From positions 29,179 through 93,178 of the forward strand of contig JANQWC010000004.1 in the NCBI GenBank assembly GCA_030730025.1: 64,000 nucleotides of DNA, written 5' to 3'. The notes beneath the pieces were generated by a model. That model had not been told where the DNA came from. It saw only the letters and a list, made by a program, of their open reading frames with translations, and made no database searches. The DNA is from Crocinitomicaceae bacterium (GTDB lineage Bacteria > Bacteroidota > Bacteroidia > Flavobacteriales_D > Crocinitomicaceae). Position 1 is the first letter of the stretch. Each line of letters starts with the position of its first letter. Shown here piece after piece: positions 25,029-33,670 of the stretch. The translations under genes and the position numbers were made by a program.

Positions 25029-26088
25029 ATGCGATAAAATCTTGGAGTGCGTGCTGAAAATCCGTAAATGTCAACTTTTGGTCAAAAAGACAAGAACCAA
25101 TTTGGGGCAATAAACAAATCCGCACCTCCCCGTTTGCATTCTTTTTATCTTGCTGCATGAGCGTCCAAAGGCCTTCGGCATCATTTGGGATTTGAATTGG
25201 GTAGGTTTGTTTGATGCATTTTTCAATGGCTTCAAACTCCGTTTGGCTCAAGTTAGCTTGATCGACGGAAAGCTGCGCTTCTAGCAGCATACCGATTGCC
25301 ACAGCATGTCCGTGAGCGAGCGGGGTGTCGGAGTTGAGATAATAGGACTCTAGGGCATGGCCGATGGTGTGTCCAAAATTCAGGATTTTTCGCAATCCTT
25401 GTTCAGTAGGGTCTTGCGCTACGATATCAACTTTGATTTGAACCCCTTGTTGTATGGTTTCAGTGCGGAGTTCGAGCGGAATATTTTTGATCTGCGTGAG
25501 CGCTTCCCACAAGGTTTTATCGGCGATCAGCGCATGTTTGAGCAGCTCGGCAAAGCCGTTGCGCCATTCGGTGTCGGGCAGTGTCTGTAAGAAGCCTGTA
25601 TCTACAAAAGTAGCAAGGGGTTCTTGAAAAGTACCCAACTGATTTTTATAACCCGCTAGGTCAATTCCTGTTTTACCGCCTACTGCAGCATCTACCATAC
25701 CGAGCAAACTAGTGGGGATATGCACAAATGCAAAACCACGTTTGTAAACCGACGCCACAAAACCGCCGAGATCTGTGACGACACCACCTCCCAAATTGAG
25801 CAGTAGGTCGTGGCGGCCAAAACCAGCTTCTGTAAGCGTTTCCCAGACCTGAAAACAAACTTCGAGCACTTTGTTTTCTTCGCCCGCCGGCAGCATAATT
25901 ACCTCCGCAGTGGCCAAGGCTTCAAAGCCGGTAATCAGGTACTCCAAGCAGTGGTCGTGGGTATTTTCGTCGACGAGAATCGCAATTTTTGAATTTGAAA
26001 ACTGCGCAAGTAAGTCGATAAAACGTGCGTTTGAAAGAGGCCCCCATTCGAGCGGACTGAGCTGTTCAGAAAAAGAAGCCATATGCAT
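25027..26088 (-). CDS. aroB: 3-dehydroquinate synthase
   Basis: 353 residues, normal for AroB, which turns DAHP into 3-dehydroquinate in the shikimate pathway. The NAD-binding and active-site region reads LNLGGGVVTDLGGFVASVYKRG followed by IPTSLLGMVDAAVGGKTGID (about 95-140). The metal-binding His appear in LNFGHTIGHALE and AHGHAVAIGM. The first ATG (26088) lies four bases after a TAAATTTG box. A second ATG at 26082 would leave ten bases. Divergent from proline dehydrogenase. Confidence 0.95.
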   Translation of the reverse strand: MHMASFSEQLSPLEWGPLSNARFIDLLAQFSNSKIAILVDENTHDHCLEYLITGFEALATAEVIMLPAGEENKVLEVCFQVWETLTEAGFGRHDLLLNLGGGVVTDLGGFVASVYKRGFAFVHIPTSLLGMVDAAVGGKTGIDLAGYKNQLGTFQEPLATFVDTGFLQTLPDTEWRNGFAELLKHALIADKTLWEALTQIKNIPLELRTETIQQGVQIKVDIVAQDPTEQGLRKILNFGHTIGHALESYYLNSDTPLAHGHAVAIGMLLEAQLSVDQANLSQTEFEAIEKCIKQTYPIQIPNDAEGLWTLMQQDKKNANGEVRICLLPQIGSCLFDQKLTFTDFQHALQDFIA

Positions 26089-26092
26089 GGTT

Positions 26093-26119
26093 CAAATTTA
26101 CGAAAAGACCTTAATTTTG
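26093..26119. promoter_or_regulatory. Compact divergent promoter pair for aroB (-) and proline dehydrogenase (+)
   Basis: Minus-strand TAAATTTG (26093-26100) ends four bases before the aroB ATG. Plus-strand TAATTTTG (26112-26119) ends four bases before the proline dehydrogenase ATG. The whole divergent control region between the two start codons is 35 bases, leaving no room for a 5' leader on either side. Confidence 0.6.
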
Positions 26120-26123
26120 GTGC

Positions 26124-27317
26124 ATGATTTCTTTCGACAACACCGAAATTGCCTTTCGCTCCAAAAACAAGCAGGACCTCCAACGCGCCTACTTGCTTTT
26201 CAAGATCATTGGCGCGCCCAGCATCGTCAAACTAGGCAAGATCCTGACGCCGCTCGCGCTGCAACTGCACTTGCCCATCAAAGGCCTGATCAAAAAAACG
26301 ATCTTCAAGCAGTTTTGCGGCGGAGAAACGATCAATGAGTGCGACCCAGCTATTGCAAGCTTGCATGCTTTTGGCATCGGCACCATTCTCGATTATTCGG
26401 TGGAAGGTAAAACCCAAGAAGAAGATTTCGAGCAAACTACCCAAATCATCATTCAAACCATCGAAAAATCGGCCACCGATAAGCGCATTCCTTTTGCTGT
26501 TTTCAAAGTAACTGGAATTGCCCAACACCACCTGCTCGAATTGGTCTCAGCACAAATCAGAGCCGCTCGTCAAGGCCTGTCCTTTCGCGAGCTCTCTGCA
26601 CAAGAAACCGAACAGATCAAGGCCATCATTGAGCGCATAGACCGCATTTGTGCTGCTGCTGCCAAACACCAAACGCGTTTGTTCATCGATGCCGAAGAAA
26701 CCTGGATCCAAACGGCTATCGACCAATGGACCTTTGACATGATGTGCAAATACAACAAAACCGCTTGTATTGTATACAACACTATTCAGATGTACCGCCA
26801 CGATCGCCTCGCCTATTTACACAGCGAATTGGAACGTGCAAAAGCAGCTGATATTCAATACGGTGTAAAGTTAGTGCGCGGTGCCTACATGGAAAAAGAG
26901 CGTGCAAGAGCACTTTCTATGGGCTACCCCTCGCCTATTCAACCCGATAAAGCAAGTACAGACAAAGACTACGATGCAGCGCTTGACTTCTTAGTGGCGA
27001 ACAAAGATGTTTTCTCGATTTGTGCTGGAACGCATAATGAAAATAGCTCGATGTACCTCGTAACTTTGCTTCATCGCGAACAGGTAGACCCCAAAGACCC
27101 CAAGTTTTACTTTGCACAGCTTTTAGGGATGTCTGACCACATTTCTTTCAATCTTTCGGATGCGGGCTACCAAGTTGCTAAATATGTGCCTTTTGGCCCT
27201 GTTCAAGAAGTTTTGCCTTATTTACTGCGCCGTGCAGACGAAAACACTTCTGTTGCGGGGCAAACCAGTCGAGAATTGAACTTGATCATCAAGGAAAAAG
27301 CGAGAAGAAAAGCTTAG
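26124..27317 (+). CDS. Proline dehydrogenase
   Basis: 397-residue FAD enzyme oxidising proline to pyrroline-5-carboxylate, the monofunctional form without the P5C dehydrogenase half of PutA. The barrel shows KLVRGAYMEKERARA (about 250-264), CAGTHNENSS, FAQLLGMSDHISF and the flavin/substrate motif YLLRRADENTS (about 370-380). Length fits the mitochondrial-like Bacteroidota type. The start codon is four bases after a promoter box, so the mRNA is probably leaderless. It overlaps the convergent T9SS cargo gene by four bases. Confidence 0.93.
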   Translation: MISFDNTEIAFRSKNKQDLQRAYLLFKIIGAPSIVKLGKILTPLALQLHLPIKGLIKKTIFKQFCGGETINECDPAIASLHAFGIGTILDYSVEGKTQEEDFEQTTQIIIQTIEKSATDKRIPFAVFKVTGIAQHHLLELVSAQIRAARQGLSFRELSAQETEQIKAIIERIDRICAAAAKHQTRLFIDAEETWIQTAIDQWTFDMMCKYNKTACIVYNTIQMYRHDRLAYLHSELERAKAADIQYGVKLVRGAYMEKERARALSMGYPSPIQPDKASTDKDYDAALDFLVANKDVFSICAGTHNENSSMYLVTLLHREQVDPKDPKFYFAQLLGMSDHISFNLSDAGYQVAKYVPFGPVQEVLPYLLRRADENTSVAGQTSRELNLIIKEKARRKA

Positions 27318-28777
27318 TGCTTAACTACCGGATAGGTCTTGCCATCTATGCGAACGAAATAAACGCCTTGAGGCCAAATACCCAAATCAATAGTTTGGGA
27401 AGGCGTGATGGTTTCTCGATGCAGTAAATGCCCCATGGCATCTTGAATTTCAATCAATTTAGGCACAGCACCCGACCAATCAAAATGCAATACGGATACT
27501 ACTGGGTTCGGGAACATCAGTACATTACTGCCTTCAAACAGCGGGCTCAACCCCACTAATTGTTGTGTTGTAAAAACAGTATCTGTCTGAACATAAGCAG
27601 AACCATTGCCATTCACTTTCAATATAAATACGTTACTTCCACCGTTGAGCTGATTTTGACCGTCAACGATAACCGAATTATAACCTGTCGCGATAAACCC
27701 GCCGTCTAAAGTTGGACGGATGTTTCCGATGTAGTCGTAGCCTTGGTTGAGAATGGTAGTTGATGGAAAACCCGCGATCCAGTATCCATAGTAAGCATCG
27801 GCATAAGCAAAATAAAGATCGTAGGGCTCTTGGTAAGTGTTGTCATTCAGGACTTGAACCCCTAGAATGGTGAGGTCCTGCTGAGGTAAATAGGCAAACT
27901 GTTGGATGATGTCGTCTGAAACCAAATTATCCACAACTTGTGTCAGAATGACGCCATCAAGTCCTATGGAGCCACTGAATTTGTCGTAATCCGCAGGACC
28001 CGACTTGTAACCTGCGAACTGAACGCCATATAAACTTGGTGTCAGATCTAACACAACAAAATCACCACTCAGGTGACCCAAAGTATCGAACCATTGCACA
28101 ACACCTTGATCGTTAATTTGCATGACGAAACCTTTTGTGGCACTTGAATCTGCAACAAACCACTCCCCTCCTACAACATATAAACTATCCGAAACACGAA
28201 CGACGCTATTGGCGCGGTCTGCCCCTGCTGTTCCGAGGGTTTTTGTCCAAAGTGTGTCGCCGTTCTTGTCCAAGCGCATGACAAATACGTCGGCTTCAGC
28301 GCCTAATGTGGCTTGTCTTTCACCAACGAGCACAAAGCCGGTATCTGCGGTCATGACGCCATCGTGGATGCGATCCCAGGCGGGGTTTTGGTAGGTTTTA
28401 ATCCATTGTTGGTTGCCCGCAAGATCTGTGAAGATGAGCATGGGGTCGTAGTTGCCATTACTCCAGGAATTCGACATGCCGGCAAGATAGTAACCCATTC
28501 CAGGACGGTGAAAAACACGCTTGATTTCTTCGCTCTCTTGTGCGCCATAAGCATGGCTCCACACATAAGCCCCTACAGAATCGATTTTCATGAGAAATCC
28601 TTGTGCGTTTTCTTCCCAGCTGCCACTGCTACCGGCAACCAGATAGGTAGAATCAGGCAAGGCTAAAACATCTTCTCCCTTGTCAAAACCAGTACCGGAA
28701 TACAACTTATAAAAACGCGTTTGCGCACTGAGTAATTGTACTGCGCACAAAAAGAACAAAACAGTTAGAGATCGCAT
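27314..28777 (-). CDS. Secreted protein with T9SS type A sorting domain
   Basis: 487 residues. Signal peptide SLTVLFFLCAVQLLSAQ. The body consists of repeats resembling delta-60/Kelch-like beta-propeller blades (DGGFIATGY, PDSTYLVAGSS, TADTGFVLVGE, SLYVVGGEW). The C-terminal 75 residues form a Por-secretion sorting domain: VLMFPNPVVSVLHFDWSG ... GHLLHRETI ... GVYFVRI ... VKH. It should be carried across the outer membrane by the T9SS and anchored or released. Last gene of a four-gene operon led by a thiolase; its ATG overlaps the previous gene by 13 bases. Confidence 0.88.
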   Translation of the reverse strand: MRSLTVLFFLCAVQLLSAQTRFYKLYSGTGFDKGEDVLALPDSTYLVAGSSGSWEENAQGFLMKIDSVGAYVWSHAYGAQESEEIKRVFHRPGMGYYLAGMSNSWSNGNYDPMLIFTDLAGNQQWIKTYQNPAWDRIHDGVMTADTGFVLVGERQATLGAEADVFVMRLDKNGDTLWTKTLGTAGADRANSVVRVSDSLYVVGGEWFVADSSATKGFVMQINDQGVVQWFDTLGHLSGDFVVLDLTPSLYGVQFAGYKSGPADYDKFSGSIGLDGVILTQVVDNLVSDDIIQQFAYLPQQDLTILGVQVLNDNTYQEPYDLYFAYADAYYGYWIAGFPSTTILNQGYDYIGNIRPTLDGGFIATGYNSVIVDGQNQLNGGSNVFILKVNGNGSAYVQTDTVFTTQQLVGLSPLFEGSNVLMFPNPVVSVLHFDWSGAVPKLIEIQDAMGHLLHRETITPSQTIDLGIWPQGVYFVRIDGKTYPVVKH

Positions 28778-29934
28778 CGGAACTGAAGATAAAGTGAGGC
28801 GCCATTTTGCAAGGCAATGTTGTCTGAGCGCAATAGCAATTCGCTGCGCTTGAATCGAAAAGCGGAATAAGCCTGCATGCGCAAACCACCAAAGCCACCA
28901 TAGGCCATTCCGAGGCCGGTATGCCAGGCTTTTTTGACTTTGAGTTGCGCACCCGCATAAATGAGCGGTGTATAGGTTTGACGCAGTATAAACTGAGCAC
29001 CGTAGTAAGCTTCTAAGCGCTGCGGGCTGTCCCAGTCTAAAGTTTTGGACAAACGGATTTGGGCTGGCAAAAGCATCCAGCTTGGCCCTACCGATTTTTG
29101 ATATCCTAAAGAATCTAAGAAGCTACTAGTGAGCTCATCCAAACTTGTTTGTTGCCACTCGGCAAGCGAATAGCCCGCATAGGCTAAAGTGCCATCTAGG
29201 CTGTAGTTTGTAGACTTGGCGCTGCGGGCCACCCCTAAATTTTGGACAAGCAACTGGAATTGCTGCTGGTTATCAGCAGAATCGCTGGCACCAAAATGGT
29301 AGTCGATGTCGATGGCCACACCATAGGTATTTGCTGCACTTCCAGCCAAGTTGGCTTGCCCCTTCAGCGCGAGATCTATTTGCGCCGTACTGGGATCTTG
29401 GAACCAAGTTCCTTTTTGGATGCTTGCTCCGAGGTGTTGTTGAACAGAAACCATATGCAGCAAAAAAGAAGATTTGGTGTCAGGATTGTAGATTCCAAAA
29501 CCAATTTTGGAGAAAATAGTAGCTTCAGCGCGCAGGTTGCTCAAATCTAAGGTATCGCCTGCATAGGGCAAACCACCCCTGAAAACCAAACCAAAAAGAT
29601 CTTTAGAAAATTGAAGCCCAGCATACTGATGGATGCCAGCGCCCAAGACCCATCTATAACTAGAGCCCCATTTTCTACTGTCTTTGGAAACCGACCAAGG
29701 TGTTTGCCACTGCGCATTGAAGCCCATTTGCAGACCAAAGGTATTGCGCTGCTGCAAATTGGCCAACGAGCGATTGATTTGACTTGAGTCGATCAGACCG
29801 CCATACAAAAAAGCGTCGGTCACTTGTCGGCGCACACCAGTGCTGTTGTAAGCACCATATGTATCGAGCAAAATAGTTTGCTGCGCATAAGCGGACTGCA
29901 AACTCACCACCAACAAAAGCAAGAAATAACGCAT
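28765..29934 (-). CDS. Predicted outer-membrane protein (DUF5723-like)
   Basis: 389 residues. Signal peptide MRYFLLLLVVSLQSAYAQ, then repeated amphipathic strands ending GASLYLQFRCDL. The N-terminal segment LANLQQRNTFGLQMGFN and the overall layout resemble the DUF5723 outer-membrane proteins of Bacteroidota, but I cannot confirm the family without a profile search. One-base overlap (TAATG) with the large lipoprotein upstream and 13 bases with the T9SS cargo gene downstream. Confidence 0.6.
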   Translation of the reverse strand: MRYFLLLLVVSLQSAYAQQTILLDTYGAYNSTGVRRQVTDAFLYGGLIDSSQINRSLANLQQRNTFGLQMGFNAQWQTPWSVSKDSRKWGSSYRWVLGAGIHQYAGLQFSKDLFGLVFRGGLPYAGDTLDLSNLRAEATIFSKIGFGIYNPDTKSSFLLHMVSVQQHLGASIQKGTWFQDPSTAQIDLALKGQANLAGSAANTYGVAIDIDYHFGASDSADNQQQFQLLVQNLGVARSAKSTNYSLDGTLAYAGYSLAEWQQTSLDELTSSFLDSLGYQKSVGPSWMLLPAQIRLSKTLDWDSPQRLEAYYGAQFILRQTYTPLIYAGAQLKVKKAWHTGLGMAYGGFGGLRMQAYSAFRFKRSELLLRSDNIALQNGASLYLQFRCDL

Positions 29935-31520
29935 TAGGGTCTGATTTGGGTTTGGAGTTGAAGTTGTAATTGCAAAGCCAAGAACGCGTTGGCTTGGATG
30001 TGTTGCTGAATAGCCAAACCGGTGTTTGGATCAGTGGTGGCAAAGGTTGCAGCTACGGCCACTTCATTGAGGTCTTGGAGGTCTGCAACCAAAGCGGGTG
30101 GCAAAACAATCTGAATTTTGCTTTTCTTTTTGAGCAAACCGTCTGCTGGGTCTATCTGCCCCATTACCGCAGAGGCCAATTGCGCGTCGGCAATGACGGT
30201 GTGCAAAATTTGCCCGTCTTTCATAAAATACAAGACCAAATCACAGGCCAACGGAAAAGCGTTGGTGGCGTTGAGCACAACCGTAGCGCCGGTTACATGG
30301 GTTTTGCTGAGGTCTTGTTTGAGGTTGAGTGCAAAGGTGTCTTGGAGGGTCAGGCCATCGGCGCTCAGGGCCATTGGCATTTGTGCAGCAATTTTGAGGC
30401 GCAAGTGGCTGTGGGCAAAAGCTTCGTCGTGGCCAGCAGCGGTGTTGCCCCAAGGGTTGGGTTGCAGCTGGTAGCTTACCTGCTGAAAAGCACCAAGGTT
30501 TTCGAGGTAACTTTTGATATTGCTGTTATTTTGGTCAAAATGCAGGTTCAGCGTACTGGGCTGAAGGGTATTCCAGGTGCCCACGGCCGGCGCCAGATAC
30601 ATGCTGGGGCCAATACTTGGCGCCGTTAAGGAAATGGCTTGTCCTTGCGTGTTGGTTGCGCTCAAGGCTTCAATTTGGGCCCGCAAGGCCATTTTAAAAC
30701 CGTTTTCTATTTGCAAATCGAGGCTGAGGTCGGGCAAGGAGATGCTGCCACTCGTAATTTTATCTAAATAAGGCAGGGTAAATTGTTCTTGGCCGGCAAT
30801 GAGCGCAGATCCAAAATATCCTTTGGCGTAATCAAAACGCAAGTTTTGAAAAGAGGCTTCAAATTTAAATACCTGGTTATTGTAGATCGATACTGCCTGA
30901 CCATTGGGGTCTGTTTTGAGCGTGAGTTTCGATTGCAGCTGGTTGTACTCCAAGCCTTGCAGCCCACTTAAATCGATGTCGTAGCCACTTAAGTTGATGT
31001 TTTCCGTTGCCACACTTGGATTTTGAACCGTGCCCGGTGGTACCGTATAGTTTTGTATGAACACCTGTCCATTTTGGCTTACCCCAGGCAATTCGATTTG
31101 ATATAAAACAGCCGTGTTGAGCGGGTTATAGACTTTGAGCTGAATTTGACCCGACTGCACGCGCACTTTTTTAAGTTGGATGTCGCCGAGTTCGAGTTCG
31201 TGCACCTTCACGCTATTCACAAACACAAAGCCAGGCGTCACGTTATTGACTGTGAAATTGGATTGGTATTGCTGTGTAATGGCCGTATCCGGAATTTTGA
31301 CGATATCAGACAAACTGAGGTCGAGTAAGGTGCGGCTCAGGTTGATGTCGATTTGGTTATTGCTGATGCTGAGCGTGGAATCGTTGTAGAGATGCGCCAA
31401 GCTGAGGGTATCGTTGAGGACGGGCACTAACCAATCGGTTTGCCAACGCGTTGGGTCTTTCTTGCAGGAGAATAAACCCAACAAAATGATCAAAATACTT
31501 AGCCAACGCATATGTTTCAT
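29934..31520 (-). CDS. Large hypothetical lipoprotein
   Basis: 528 residues from the ATG at 31520; a TTG two codons earlier overlaps the thiolase stop and was not chosen. The signal HMRWLSILIILLGLFSC ends in a lipobox Cys, followed by KKDPTRWQTDWLVPVLNDTLSL. The protein is beta-rich with many Gln/Leu/Asn, and an internal region with several LDLSGLQGL-like strands suggests an elongated fold. No known domain recognised. Three surface-type genes in a row (lipoprotein, barrel, T9SS cargo) suggest one assembled envelope complex, but this is inferred only from gene order. Confidence 0.75.
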   Translation of the reverse strand: MKHMRWLSILIILLGLFSCKKDPTRWQTDWLVPVLNDTLSLAHLYNDSTLSISNNQIDINLSRTLLDLSLSDIVKIPDTAITQQYQSNFTVNNVTPGFVFVNSVKVHELELGDIQLKKVRVQSGQIQLKVYNPLNTAVLYQIELPGVSQNGQVFIQNYTVPPGTVQNPSVATENINLSGYDIDLSGLQGLEYNQLQSKLTLKTDPNGQAVSIYNNQVFKFEASFQNLRFDYAKGYFGSALIAGQEQFTLPYLDKITSGSISLPDLSLDLQIENGFKMALRAQIEALSATNTQGQAISLTAPSIGPSMYLAPAVGTWNTLQPSTLNLHFDQNNSNIKSYLENLGAFQQVSYQLQPNPWGNTAAGHDEAFAHSHLRLKIAAQMPMALSADGLTLQDTFALNLKQDLSKTHVTGATVVLNATNAFPLACDLVLYFMKDGQILHTVIADAQLASAVMGQIDPADGLLKKKSKIQIVLPPALVADLQDLNEVAVAATFATTDPNTGLAIQQHIQANAFLALQLQLQLQTQIRP

Positions 31521-31522
31521 TT

Positions 31523-32737
31523 TCAATTTGCTACATTTTCAATAACCGCTGCATATCCCTGGCCTACGCCGATACACATGGTCACTAAGGCATAACGCTT
31601 ATTGCTGCGTTTTAATTGTCTTGCGGCAGTCAAAAGCAAGCGCGCGCCACTCATGCCGAGCGGATGCCCCAAGGAGATGGCGCCGCCGTTTGGATTGATG
31701 CGTGCATCGCGGTCTGCAAGACCCAGCGCACGCGTGCAAGCCAACACTTGGGCGGCAAAAGCTTCGTTGATTTCGATCAGGTCAATTTGATCCAAAGTGA
31801 GACCTGCTCGTTCGAGTGCCTTTTGGCTTGCCGGTACCGGGCCAATGCCCATGATGCGGGGCTCCACACCTGCCACAGCTGCCGACAAGATCTTAGCCAT
31901 TGGCTGCAAACCGTGTTGTCGAACGCCTTCTTCATTGGCCAACAACAAGGCTGCAGCGCCGTCGTTGAGCCCTGAAGCGTTACCAGCCGTTACGCTACCA
32001 TCTTTTTTGAAAGCTGGACGCAAGTTGGCTAAGGTAGCTAAGGTGGTATTGGCGCGGGCAAATTCGTCTTTTTCAAAAACGATGGCTTCTCCTCTTTTTT
32101 GTGGTATCTGAATGGGTAGGATTTCTGCTGAATAAAAGCCCGCGGCCTGAGCGGCGGCAGTTTTTTCTTGGCTCCAACAAGCAAATGCATCTTGATCAGC
32201 TCTGGAAATTTGATATTGTGTAGCTAAATTTTCAGCGGTCATGCCCATGCTGTCTACGCCGTAAAGCGCTTCCATTTGCGGATTGATGAAACGCCAGCCA
32301 AAACTGGAGTCGTGCATTTGGGCGTCGCGGCCAAAAGCGCTAGAGGTTTTAGAAATGACCCAAGGGCCGCGCGTCATATGCTCAACGCCTCCGGCTACGT
32401 ATACATTGCCCTCGCCATTGCGCAGTGCGCGCGTGGCGTTGACAGCTGCAGCTAAACCTGACGCACAAAGGCGATTGACGGTTTCGCCAGGTACTTCTAT
32501 CGGATAACCAGCCAACAAAGAGGCCATACGCGCCACATTGCGATTGTCTTCGCCCGCCTGATTGGCACAGCCCAAAAGGACATCTTCTATGCTCAGCGGA
32601 TCTAGCTGCGGATGGCGTGCGAGCAAGCCAGCGAGTACTTTGGCCGCGAGATCATCGGCGCGCAATGTTGCTAAACTACCGCCAAAATTGCCAATTGCAC
32701 TGCGGATTCCGTCAATTAAATATACTTCTTGAGACAT
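31523..32737 (-). CDS. Acetyl-CoA acyltransferase (thiolase; PcaF/PaaJ-like)
   Basis: 404 residues. Thiolase active sites are all visible: Cys91 in VNRLCASGLAA, the GNASGLNDGAAALLL region, NEAFAAQ, His in GGAISLGHPLGMSGARL, and the second Cys in TMCIGVGQG. The N-terminus (YLIDGIRSAIGNFGGSL) and GPWVISK/FGRD resemble beta-ketoadipyl-CoA thiolases. No aromatic-degradation genes are nearby, so a general fatty-acid thiolase role is equally possible. It has a good promoter upstream and leads an operon of three envelope genes, which is unusual company. Confidence 0.92.
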   Translation of the reverse strand: MSQEVYLIDGIRSAIGNFGGSLATLRADDLAAKVLAGLLARHPQLDPLSIEDVLLGCANQAGEDNRNVARMASLLAGYPIEVPGETVNRLCASGLAAAVNATRALRNGEGNVYVAGGVEHMTRGPWVISKTSSAFGRDAQMHDSSFGWRFINPQMEALYGVDSMGMTAENLATQYQISRADQDAFACWSQEKTAAAQAAGFYSAEILPIQIPQKRGEAIVFEKDEFARANTTLATLANLRPAFKKDGSVTAGNASGLNDGAAALLLANEEGVRQHGLQPMAKILSAAVAGVEPRIMGIGPVPASQKALERAGLTLDQIDLIEINEAFAAQVLACTRALGLADRDARINPNGGAISLGHPLGMSGARLLLTAARQLKRSNKRYALVTMCIGVGQGYAAVIENVAN

Positions 32738-32754
32738 TGTTTCGATTTTCTATT

Positions 32755-32784
32755 CAAAGATAAAATAAAATGTGCCGTCGACAA
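32755..32784 (-). promoter_or_regulatory. Promoter of the thiolase operon
   Basis: Minus-strand TTG (32782-32784), 19-base spacer, TATCTTTG (32755-32762), then 17 bases to the thiolase ATG. Good match to the Bacteroidota consensus. Confidence 0.65.
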
Positions 32785-32803
32785 GAATTCACCAATTTTA
32801 GTT

Positions 32804-33670
32804 ATGTTCGTATCCATGGAAAATACGCACTGCCCGATCTGTCATTTTTCGGCTACTCAACCCATTTTTGACAACACGCTTTTGAAGTGTCCAAAATGTG
32901 GGCACGGTTGGGCCAATCTCCAACTAGACCAAGCTTATTTACAGCAACTTTACGCTGAAAACTACTTCAAAGGAGAAGAATACGCCGATTACCTTGCCGA
33001 TAAAGAAATTCTGCAACTCAATTTTGCCAAGCGCACCAAGCAAATTGCCGCAAAAGGCTTAGTACCTAAAAAAGCTTTAGAAATTGGCTGCGCCTATGGC
33101 TTTTTCTATGAAACACTCAAAGAAACCTTTCCTTCAGCAAGCTACCAAGGCTACGATATTTCGGCAGCGGCGATCAGCTATGCCAACGAATATTTCGGCC
33201 CTCATTTTTCAGCTGAAAACTATTTAGAAACAAACTCCGCCCACACCTACGACGCCATTTTCATGTGGGATGTAATAGAGCACTTGTCTGACCCAGGAGC
33301 TTTTTTGGCCAAAGCACAAAAGGAATGCGAACCAGGCGGTATGCTCTACCTTACCACCGGCGATTTTGGAGCGCTCTTACCCAAGCTCCAAGGCAAAAAA
33401 TGGCGCATGATCCACCCGCCAACACACCTGCATTATTTTACACAAAAATCCATGACGGCACTTTTGCAGCAGCACGGATTTGAGCCCGTGTTTTTCAAAT
33501 ACCCGCCGGTTTACCGCTCCTTGAGACTGATTTATTTTGCGCTCTTCATTTTGAATAAAACACCCAAGCGCTTTCATCAATGGATCTACGAGCGCATCCC
33601 GAAAGCGGCCTCTATTCCGATCAATACACGCGATATCTTTTTTGTTGGCGCCAAAAAAACAACCGTATAA
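32804..33670 (+). CDS. SAM-dependent methyltransferase with N-terminal zinc ribbon
   Basis: 288 residues from the ATG at 32804; the ATG at 32816 (MENTHCPIC) is an equally good candidate and would drop four residues. Two Cys pairs, CPICH and CPKCGHGW, form an N-terminal zinc ribbon as in many Methyltransf_23-type proteins. The SAM site is ALEIGCAYGFFYETL (about 92-106), then FMWDVIEHLSDPGAFL and the C-terminal HPPTHLHYFT. Members often methylate sugars or quinone-like lipids; the substrate is unknown. Its stop overlaps the FAD oxidase start (TAATG). Confidence 0.85.
   Translation: MFVSMENTHCPICHFSATQPIFDNTLLKCPKCGHGWANLQLDQAYLQQLYAENYFKGEEYADYLADKEILQLNFAKRTKQIAAKGLVPKKALEIGCAYGFFYETLKETFPSASYQGYDISAAAISYANEYFGPHFSAENYLETNSAHTYDAIFMWDVIEHLSDPGAFLAKAQKECEPGGMLYLTTGDFGALLPKLQGKKWRMIHPPTHLHYFTQKSMTALLQQHGFEPVFFKYPPVYRSLRLIYFALFILNKTPKRFHQWIYERIPKAASIPINTRDIFFVGAKKTTV

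Noticed and set aside
33580-33669. Longer start for the FAD oxidase
   Set aside because: The extra 30 residues lie inside the methyltransferase gene. The ATG overlapping the stop at 33670 fits the family start.
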